Source: an uncultured Chthoniobacterales bacterium (lineage in GTDB: Bacteria; Verrucomicrobiota; Verrucomicrobiae; Chthoniobacterales; UBA10450). Taken from it: a DNA stretch of 5,242 bases. The notes under the pieces were generated by a model that worked only from the letters and a program-made list of their open reading frames with translations, did not search any database and had not been told where the DNA came from. Below, piece by piece: positions 1 through 5,242 of this stretch. Numbering within the stretch: the first letter of the stretch is position 1; each line of letters begins with the position of its first letter. The translations under genes and the position numbers were made by a program. The stretch is from NCBI GenBank assembly GCA_955652855.1, contig CATPCN010000159.1, positions 1 through 5,242 of the forward strand. The letters are read 5' to 3'.

Positions 1-1
1 T

Positions 2-805
2 CATGGCCTTACCGCTTCGCTAACCGTGCGCAAGAGTGAATTCGATGCTCGGGGTCCGATCGGATGGCTGCATGCTACGCTTCGTCTTGCGAATGCCCGG
101 ACTGACCGTGAGCAATTGAGACGAATGTGCAAGAGCTTTTATGAGCTTGAAGGCATCTCGCTGGAACTGCGCGATCTTGTCGCTTTGGGCGAGGCATATG
201 GCGGCGACTACCTTAAGGCGTTCTGCCAAGGCGTTTTGTCCAGGCAAGAGATTGAAAGGGAAACTCGCGTCTTCATACAGGGAATGGAGAGAACGCTTGG
301 AGAGAAACTGGATTTCACGCGCTTTATCAAGGATGCCTTCGTGTGGTTTGATGCGAAAGAAAAGGCGCTCGCCAACCAAGCGGCCGAGGGCTTCACTGAT
401 TATCGCGAAGAACGCGAAGCCTGGGAAGAAATTCAAACTGAGATCATCAAGAAGTTCGGCTCCGACGAAGTAACGCTTAACGTATTTCTGCAGGAGCTCG
501 ACTTGGTCGAAAAATCCCCGCCGATTCCCCCAAACGCCATCAGATGCTTAACAATTCATAGCGCGAAAGGCTTGGAGTGGGAGCATGTGTACATTGCCGG
601 ACTTGCCGAAGATCAACTTCCGTCCTTTCAGAGCATCAAGAAGGGTGACCAGAGCAGAGAAATGCAAGAAGAACGGCGAAATTGCTTTGTTGCAATCACT
701 CGTGCGCAGTCATCTCTTACACTCACGCGGGCTAACTCTTATTCTGGCTGGAGCAAAGAGCCGTCGCGCTTCTTAAGGGAAATGGAGTTACTTCCCGCCG
801 CCTAA
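2..805 (+). CDS. UvrD/Rep-like superfamily 1 DNA helicase, C-terminal part (5' truncated)
   Basis: This is the C-terminal ~268 residues of an ATP-dependent 3'-5' DNA helicase of the UvrD/PcrA/Rep type. The frame is open to the left edge, so the true start is outside; the GTG at 26 is internal, because the residues before it (HGLTASLTV) continue the same domain. Counting from that GTG as residue 1, the 2B/2A part starts with RKSEFDARG and LANARTDREQLRR. TIHSAKGLEW at 176-185 is the conserved nucleic-acid/ATP-coupling motif. EERRNCFVAITRAQ at 215-228 is motif VI with its arginine finger. The tail GWSKEPSRFLREM (241-253) is a common ending for this group. Walker A and B lie upstream, outside the window. 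The gene ends at TAA 803-805 with no partner downstream on the same strand. Family-level function is DNA unwinding in repair, replication restart or a nuclease-helicase defence pair; which applies is not decidable here. Confidence 0.93.
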   Translation, partial: HGLTASLTVRKSEFDARGPIGWLHATLRLANARTDREQLRRMCKSFYELEGISLELRDLVALGEAYGGDYLKAFCQGVLSRQEIERETRVFIQGMERTLGEKLDFTRFIKDAFVWFDAKEKALANQAAEGFTDYREEREAWEEIQTEIIKKFGSDEVTLNVFLQELDLVEKSPPIPPNAIRCLTIHSAKGLEWEHVYIAGLAEDQLPSFQSIKKGDQSREMQEERRNCFVAITRAQSSLTLTRANSYSGWSKEPSRFLREMELLPAA

Positions 806-926
806 ACGCGCGGTTATTTGAACTTCACCCATATCGGTCGGCCGGATTGGATCAGTGCTGCTTTCGGCGTCTGCCGACAACAAACTCGTATATTGGAGCC
901 AGTTTCATAACTGCAAAAAGGCACCC
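806..926. other. intergenic stretch between helicase stop and transposase scar
   Basis: No gene can be supported here. The helicase stop is at 803-805. On the minus strand a frame is open from about 942 down to a TAA at 814-816 and ends in QTPKAALIQSGRPIWVKFK. It has no start codon with a ribosome binding site and no family I can recognise, so it may be a gene tail brought in next to the transposase scar or simply chance. No inverted repeat typical of an insertion sequence end, and no stem followed by a T-run, was seen. Confidence 0.4.
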
Positions 927-1111
927 ATGGTCCGGCGTCTTCTCATCTAGTCCGATGGACAGAAACTGCCGCAGCGTGAGCGAATCGGCCAAACGCCAAG
1001 CCATGCTACGCTCACTGTCGAGCCCTTCAAAGAAACCGATCATCATGATGCGGAAGTACAGGCCGGAGGCAACGACGGCCGTCCCAGCTTGGCGTGATAG
1101 AACCGGGCGCA
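927..1111 (-). pseudogene. transposase remnant, DUF772-type (IS5/IS1182-like), frameshifted and truncated
   Basis: A broken piece from the N-terminal half of a DDE transposase of the kind carrying a DUF772 domain. Reading leftwards on the minus strand, one frame (1111-1064) gives CARFYHAKLGRPSLPP. The next frame (1064-927) gives GLYFRIMMIGFFEGLDSER followed by SMAWRLADSLTLRQFL, with TPDH at its end. Together these follow the consensus of the family, roughly [CxxFY-AxxxGRPSLPPGxYFRMLxxGYFEGIDSERGxAWRxADSLxLREFL-TPDHSS]. The two frames share base G1064, so one G has been lost from an expected CCTCCGGGC. After TPDH the similarity stops, so the catalytic DDE portion is missing, and nothing recognisable precedes CARFY. 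It cannot encode an active enzyme. It marks an old insertion between two convergent genes. The exact IS family is an inference from motifs. Confidence 0.8.
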
Positions 1112-1232
1112 ACACCATATCGTGAATTTTTCTTGTGGGTACCCTGGGCCGACTCCATCCGCTGGATTACAGCATCAATCTCACGGACGGTCTTCCCTAC
1201 GGCAATTGAGCACAAGGCAAGAATACTGGTGC
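1112..1232. other. intergenic stretch downstream of the propeller gene
   Basis: This segment lies between the stop of the large minus-strand gene (TAG at 1235-1233) and the transposase scar. Minus-strand frames are open here, and one could be the degenerate start of the transposase (a stretch reading EKFTIWC just before CARFY), but I cannot align it with confidence. No clear rho-independent terminator follows the large gene: there is no strong hairpin with a T-run. Confidence 0.4.
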
Positions 1233-4200
1233 CTATTGCACAGCAATGCTGACTGTGTTCGATGATTTGCCGTTGATGCTCAATACCACCGGTACCGCAT
1301 CGCCGCGGCTGACACTAACCGGAACACGTGCATTGATTTGATTGAGTCCCACACAGCATCCTGCCAAACCCGCGAAGTCTGGAGTCACTCCAATCCCTCC
1401 GATAGTAAGAGTGGCCAGCGAAACGCTGCTGGATGTTCCGACCGGCAACGCGCCTGTAGACACGGCGGGCACCACCTGCCCGAGTCCAGTGGCATAGAGA
1501 ATCACCAATTCTCCCGGCTGTGCGGGACTTTGCGTTGTAACCGCCGAGCCATTTACATGCGTGATCGCCCCGGCTCCCTTCCCGTCCGCTGTATACGTAA
1601 AAATACCGGGAGCCACCAGGGCCAAAGTCGCTGTCGTGGCAGTGCTGGCCTGTCCAACGGACACAACGACTTGTGCCGACGTTCCAGTCAATTCGAAGGG
1701 AATCTGAATGCCGAGCTGCGTGGGCGTGGCGTAGAAAATAGGAGCGAGCGTGCCGTTGACGCTGACCTGAGCGCCTGCCATGCTGGTGTTCAGCCTACCG
1801 TTGCTTCCAAACGCGGGATTGCAAGTGGGTGGCAGACAAGAAGAGCCATCCGTTAGCTTGCTCCCGAAAATCGCTGCAATCGAGCCCGGAGCAACTGAGG
1901 AAGACGCAAGGTTATAGCTTGCGTTGTTGACGATTCCACCGCTATTAATCTGCGGTGTACCTCCAAGCGCCAAATCCCAAACTCCCCGTCCCCATGTGCT
2001 CGCACGCAGAATGCCTGAGGCACGCTGCAGCACGAGGCCGGTGACCGAAGCGTGCGGCAAGCCTGATCCCAGAAGAGCCCAAGTCTGGCCATCGTTTCGC
2101 GTTAAGAACACGCCAACATCTGATGCTATATAAAGAGTGCCGGCAGAGTCGGGGTCGATTACAATATCACTCACGGGTATATCCGGTAGATTCGCACTGA
2201 TGTTTATCCAAGATAGGCCTGCGTTCCCTGTTTTGAATACATGACCCGGGGATACCTGCGAGAGGTTTCTCTCGAAACCAGATAAGGCCACATAGGCCGT
2301 ATGGGAATCACGTGAATCGACGACCACCTTAGAAATCCACCGATTCGGAAGACCGGAACCTCGCATTTGCCAAGTTGCGGCTCCACTGGACAAGGCGTTA
2401 CTACTAAACCACAGGGAACTTCCTTGAAATGAGGTGATTTCTGATCCACCCGCCCCGACGTCAGCAGGAGAGGCCGCCGCGTAGACGATATTGGAATCAG
2501 CGGGCGCCACGGCGATCGCAGTAATTTGTCCAGTTCCATTGGTGAGGTCCGGGGAAACCGACGTCCAATGGTTCGCTGCATCCAAACTTTGATAAACGCT
2601 TCTCGCGCCGAAGTAAAGTATGTTGGGATTCATGCCATCCATCGCAAGCACCCTTGAAATGAGTGGCAGGTCCGAACGCAGCCCATTACTGGAAGCAAAG
2701 AAGCTGAGGCCGCCATTCGTCGATTTCTGGATTGGCGAACTCCCCACTGTTGTACTACCAAATTGGACACCAAAAACCACGGTTGGATCGAGCGGGTTCA
2801 CCAACGTAGTGAAACAATCGCAAAACAACTCAGCAATCCATTGCTTGCCTCCGGCAAAACGGAGCAACCCATTATCCTGAGATCCACCGAAGGATGTATT
2901 TGCATCCTTGGGATACGCAGATATACCCTGATAGTATTCCGTTACTTGCAAACTCTGATTCAAGCTCGTCCAATTTACAGAAGAAGCCGTAACATCATGC
3001 GTTTTATAGATACCGCCGTCATTTCCGTCATATAGCAGAGTGCCATCCGAGGAGAAGACGAGCGAATGATGGTCAGGGTGAACATAATTTGCTTGCGCCG
3101 TCGACCAGGAGAGTCCGCCATCCATTGAACGCGTCAGGACAATGTTTCCCGCCACGTAAACGATTTCGGGATCGGTGGGATGCACCGCAATTACGTTGGA
3201 CCAGATGCAAAAGTTGCAGTAATTCGGCGCATTCCCCAGCTTAGCCCAGTTCTGACCACCATCTAGACTCTTATACAAGCCAACCAAATTTGCACCGTCG
3301 CTCGCAGCGGTATACAGCGTAGAGCTTCTCGATGGTGCGATAGCAAGCTGGAATTTGAAGACGGTGTTGCTGCCGCTTGTTGGGAGCGTGTTAGATCCGA
3401 CACGAGTCCACGTAGCCCCAGAATCGAATGACTTATAGATTCCATTCCGTGGATCGCTTGCTGTGACTGCAAACCCTACGGTTGAGTAGGCGATGCTTGG
3501 GTTTTGCGGATCGAACAAAACCTTGTTAGCAGACTGAGCACGAAGTACGACAGACCAAGTCTGTCCCCCATCAAGCGAACGGTAAACGCCCGCGTTTCCA
3601 TTCAGAGCGCTGTTGCCATTTCCGTTGTAACCGAAAGCAGCCAGAACTAGATCACCGTTGACAGGACTAATCGCAAGCGAGCTGATTGGCGGGGTCCGCC
3701 GACTTTCCGGGAAAGTTATCGGAATCGGAAGTGATTTCCAAGTTGCGCCTCCATCTGTGGACTTCAACAACCCCGGAGTTTGATAATAGAATCCAGTAGC
3801 CGCATAGACAGTCTCCGGATGGGTAGGGTCGATAGCAATCACCGAAATATCGAGAGCTGCTTGATCATCCGTAAGGGGTGCCCAAGTATTTCCACCATCC
3901 AGCGATTTCCAAACGCCACCCCCGGAAGCACCTGCATACACAATATTTGAATTTCGTGGGTCAAGCGCGATCGCTTCGATGTGGCCTGAGATTACTTGTC
4001 CGAAGTAATCGACTATTGGCTGGGGACCTACTGACTGCCAAACAGGAATCGGGTCAGTCGCCACCACAGTGCGGTCGGCTTGAAGGACCTTCGACGTACC
4101 CTGTGCTGTTGCTAGAGCATTCTCTCGAGCGCGATTGGGGATTTCACCGACTGGCCAAGCGCGTTCCATCCAAAACAGTTTCGAGGGACTGCTCTGGAGC

Positions 4201-4499
4201 TCGAACTCCGTCTCTTCGCTAAATGTGACTGTATCACGAGCCGAGTCCGCGTCAATGACCGCAGGAGGGCGGTCTACTTTAATGCGGTTAAGCGTAACCT
4301 GCTTTTGTGTAACATTCTCTCGCGCATAGGGAATATGACCGACAGGCGAAGCTCGATCCTGGGAAAACACTTTCGAATACGTGGCTTTTAGCTTGACCTG
4401 CAACGGTTCGGGAGGCGACACTAAAAACCAGGCAACGCCGACGGCCACAAGAATGACAAGAACAAATATGCTTACGGGGCGCGGCCGCAAGACTGTCAT
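1233..4499 (-). CDS. exported BNR/Asp-box beta-propeller protein with Solibacter-type C-terminal domain (TIGR03437)
   Basis: A large envelope or secreted protein of about 1,088 residues (numbering from ATG 4499-4497). Residues 9-27 form one hydrophobic segment after a short Arg-containing N-terminus, so it is a signal peptide or membrane anchor with the rest outside the cytoplasm. Residues ~34-153 hold two copies of a ~60-residue module. Residues ~155-848 carry ten Asp-box motifs (S/T-x-D/N-x-G-x-x-W-like), for example KSLDGGNTW 198-206, KSTDGGATW 246-254, RSLDGGQTW 307-315, KSLDGGQNW 410-418 and RSMDGGLSW 457-465, with weaker ones at 592, 637, 756 and 799. Between them lie blade strands such as AIDPTHPETVYAAT, ending in WGRGVW 836-841. 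This is the sialidase/sortilin-type propeller pattern, often annotated 'glycosyl hydrolase'; I see no catalytic residues that prove hydrolase activity. Residues ~851-1088 match TIGR03437: GGIVNNASY, PGSIAAIFGS, PIFYATPTQLGIQIPFE, LYATGLG, VGLNQINARVP, then SNTVSIAV at the end. An in-frame stop at 4514-4512 limits the start to TTG 4505 or ATG 4499. Likely roles are binding of extracellular polysaccharide or protein, or adhesion (inference). Confidence 0.93.
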   Translation of the reverse strand: MTVLRPRPVSIFVLVILVAVGVAWFLVSPPEPLQVKLKATYSKVFSQDRASPVGHIPYARENVTQKQVTLNRIKVDRPPAVIDADSARDTVTFSEETEFELQSSPSKLFWMERAWPVGEIPNRARENALATAQGTSKVLQADRTVVATDPIPVWQSVGPQPIVDYFGQVISGHIEAIALDPRNSNIVYAGASGGGVWKSLDGGNTWAPLTDDQAALDISVIAIDPTHPETVYAATGFYYQTPGLLKSTDGGATWKSLPIPITFPESRRTPPISSLAISPVNGDLVLAAFGYNGNGNSALNGNAGVYRSLDGGQTWSVVLRAQSANKVLFDPQNPSIAYSTVGFAVTASDPRNGIYKSFDSGATWTRVGSNTLPTSGSNTVFKFQLAIAPSRSSTLYTAASDGANLVGLYKSLDGGQNWAKLGNAPNYCNFCIWSNVIAVHPTDPEIVYVAGNIVLTRSMDGGLSWSTAQANYVHPDHHSLVFSSDGTLLYDGNDGGIYKTHDVTASSVNWTSLNQSLQVTEYYQGISAYPKDANTSFGGSQDNGLLRFAGGKQWIAELFCDCFTTLVNPLDPTVVFGVQFGSTTVGSSPIQKSTNGGLSFFASSNGLRSDLPLISRVLAMDGMNPNILYFGARSVYQSLDAANHWTSVSPDLTNGTGQITAIAVAPADSNIVYAAASPADVGAGGSEITSFQGSSLWFSSNALSSGAATWQMRGSGLPNRWISKVVVDSRDSHTAYVALSGFERNLSQVSPGHVFKTGNAGLSWINISANLPDIPVSDIVIDPDSAGTLYIASDVGVFLTRNDGQTWALLGSGLPHASVTGLVLQRASGILRASTWGRGVWDLALGGTPQINSGGIVNNASYNLASSSVAPGSIAAIFGSKLTDGSSCLPPTCNPAFGSNGRLNTSMAGAQVSVNGTLAPIFYATPTQLGIQIPFELTGTSAQVVVSVGQASTATTATLALVAPGIFTYTADGKGAGAITHVNGSAVTTQSPAQPGELVILYATGLGQVVPAVSTGALPVGTSSSVSLATLTIGGIGVTPDFAGLAGCCVGLNQINARVPVSVSRGDAVPVVLSINGKSSNTVSIAVQ
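4101..4379 (-). repeat. two imperfect direct copies inside the propeller gene's N-terminus
   Basis: Two in-frame copies sit just after the membrane anchor. Copy 1 is residues 41-68 (bases 4379-4296) with SKVFSQDRASPVGHIP and ARENVTQKQ. Copy 2 is residues 105-133 (bases 4187-4101) with SKLFWMERAWPVGEIP and ARENALATAQ. Shared positions include SK-F, R-A, PVG-IP and AREN. Weaker similarity extends on both sides (VKLKATYSK against FELQSSPSK; KVDRPPAVIDAD against QADRTVVATDPI), giving a unit of ~60 residues repeating every ~64. The DNA is also similar, for instance CATTCTCTCG near 4314 and near 4109. This points to a local duplication rather than chance resemblance. Confidence 0.8.
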
Positions 4500-4606
4500 C
4501 TCCAAACAATCTTACCAGCATGTCTGTTGAAATATGCAATAAATCGACCACGCCGCGAGATAGCGCCTCGTGAAGTGCTGGCACCTGACCATTCCGCCCG
4601 CCGTTG

Positions 4607-4612
4607 AAAGGA
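4607..4612 (+). promoter_or_regulatory. ribosome binding site for the ATG at 4620
   Basis: AAAGGA lies 7 bases before an ATG (4620-4622). This is a near-ideal Shine-Dalgarno sequence and spacing, and it is the main reason to start the right-edge gene here rather than at the ATG at 4917, where no comparable site is seen (GTGAAAATGAATTC precedes it). The site is within the ~120-base divergent region shared with the minus-strand propeller gene. Confidence 0.55.
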
Positions 4613-4619
4613 CTGTTTT

Positions 4620-5242
4620 ATGGTTGCGGCACTACGGTGCTCGGCTGCCCAGGCAATTGGAAGCCTGATAGTCACGGTCGCAACGTTCGGAGTTGCAATG
4701 GGCGTCATGTACCTCATCAATACGGCGCACAGCGACAAGCATTCCCCCTTGACCGGCAGACCGACTAAGAACGGCCTGTGCGGCCCGCCCGCGCCGAGCG
4801 CGCCCGCTGACATTTTTGCACTTTCAACTCGATCCGCGTTACAAAACGAAGCCGCCACGCCTCTCCAGCACTTTCGCCGCCGTCCACAAATACTCAAGCG
4901 GCGTGAAAATGAATTCATGCCCGTAAAAGCCGAGCCCAGGGAACGCCCGCTCATCCAGATGCTGTTGTCCGCTTGCGATAACGGCGCTTGGCAGCACGCG
5001 CAGCTCGACTGGGTGGAGGAAAAACTGGACGGCGCCGTCGAGGTCATCGCCACTGGAACGGACGGCACGCGCCTTGCCCTCGAACATACACTGATCCAGC
5101 CCTTCGTGGGCGAAAAATTCGATTCCGAAATTTTTATGCGTGCCTTCGGCCGCATCGAAAAGAACCCGGCCCTCACGCTCCCCGAGCGGAATCTGGATGT
5201 CATCATCCCGGTCCACGCCATTCCGAAAGGCTACAACTGGGA
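4620..5242 (+). CDS. conserved protein of unknown function, 3' truncated; possible N-terminal membrane segment
   Basis: The frame is open from ATG 4620 to the right edge (207 codons visible). Residues 12-33 (AIGSLIVTVATFGVAMGVMYLI) would be one transmembrane helix. Residues ~48-66 are rich in Pro/Ala/Gly, and a basic stretch (HFRRRPQILKRRENEF) leads to Met100 at 4917. From Met100 on, the sequence looks like a well-kept soluble domain: PLIQMLLSACDNGAW, LDWVEEK, VEVIAT-DGTRLALEHTLIQPFVGEK at 140-166, then FMRAFGRIEKNPALTLPER and LDVIIPVHAIPKGYNW at 192-207. By eye, third positions are G/C in about 73% of codons for 4623-4808, drop to about 44% for 4809-4916, and look high again after 4917. So the true gene may start at 4917 and the upstream part may be a separate small membrane protein or non-coding. 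I recall similar EHTLI-type hypothetical proteins in soil bacteria but cannot name a family. Function unknown. Confidence 0.68.
   Translation, partial: MVAALRCSAAQAIGSLIVTVATFGVAMGVMYLINTAHSDKHSPLTGRPTKNGLCGPPAPSAPADIFALSTRSALQNEAATPLQHFRRRPQILKRRENEFMPVKAEPRERPLIQMLLSACDNGAWQHAQLDWVEEKLDGAVEVIATGTDGTRLALEHTLIQPFVGEKFDSEIFMRAFGRIEKNPALTLPERNLDVIIPVHAIPKGYNW

Noticed and set aside
20..436. Minus-strand open frame across the helicase
   Set aside because: It is fully antisense to a helicase with intact family motifs, and shows no motifs or ribosome binding site of its own.
847..1125. Plus-strand open frame across the transposase scar
   Set aside because: It is antisense to recognisable transposase motifs and has no independent support.
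1338..1856. Plus-strand open frame of 172 codons under the C-terminal domain of the propeller gene
   Set aside because: The opposite strand encodes a clear TIGR03437 domain; this frame is Arg/Ser/Gly rich with no family pattern.
4506..4606. Possible promoter for the minus-strand gene (TTGCAT, 19-base gap, TAAGAT)
   Set aside because: The spacing is long, the -10 would sit almost on the start codon, and such matches are frequent by chance; acidobacterial promoter consensus is poorly known.
4773..4808. G/C-rich stretch with short GGCC-loop-GGCC pairing as a terminator
   Set aside because: The stem is only 4 base pairs and no T-run follows directly; it also lies within an open frame.
4839..5216. 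Minus-strand frame of 125 codons exactly antisense, codon for codon, to the right-edge gene
   Set aside because: It looks mildly protein-like, but codon-aligned antisense frames of G/C-rich-third-position genes are usually open. The plus strand gives the recognisable sequence.
4496..5221. Long open minus-strand frame (~241 codons) opposite the right-edge gene
   Set aside because: Its translation is rich in Ser, Arg and Ala without any motif, and it lies antisense to the plus-strand frame that has coherent protein patterns (VEVIAT, LALEHTLIQPFVGEK). It is best explained as the shadow of that gene.
1..5242. CRISPR array, tRNA, rRNA or intact insertion sequence
   Set aside because: No regularly spaced identical repeats, cloverleaf-like segments, conserved rRNA stretches or paired terminal inverted repeats were seen on reading both strands.

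Overview
The window most likely comes from a soil acidobacterium of the Solibacter/Bryobacter type (Acidobacteriota). The main reason is the last ~240 residues of the long minus-strand gene, which read as the 'Solibacter uncharacterized C-terminal domain' (TIGR03437). That domain is strongly expanded in this group and is found on large exported repeat proteins. The assignment rests on motif recognition, not on a database search.

Layout, left to right. (1) Bases 2-805, plus strand: the C-terminal part of a UvrD/Rep/PcrA-like superfamily 1 DNA helicase whose N-terminal ATPase half lies outside the window. (2) Bases 806-1232: a gene-poor gap holding a decayed minus-strand piece of a DUF772-type (IS5/IS1182-like) transposase, with a visible one-base frameshift and loss of its catalytic part. 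(3) Bases 1233-4499 (or 4505), minus strand: one ~1,088-residue exported or membrane-anchored protein. It has an N-terminal hydrophobic anchor, a duplicated ~60-residue module, about ten BNR/Asp-box repeats forming a beta-propeller region, and the TIGR03437 C-terminal domain. (4) Bases 4500-4619: a short divergent intergenic region. (5) Bases 4620 to the right edge, plus strand: a truncated gene of unknown function. Its strongest coding signal begins near 4917, but an uninterrupted frame runs back to an ATG at 4620 that has a good ribosome binding site and would add a transmembrane helix.

I see no evidence that these genes form one pathway. The helicase and the big secreted protein converge on the transposase scar, and the secreted protein and the right-edge gene diverge. 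The most unusual items are the N-terminal duplication and the paired-cysteine pattern of the propeller protein, and the membrane leader that reads in frame into the conserved unknown protein at the right edge. The helicase could be a lone repair helicase or part of an operon, possibly defensive, that lies to the left; the window cannot decide this. I found no RNA genes, CRISPR array, intact insertion sequence or convincing terminator.
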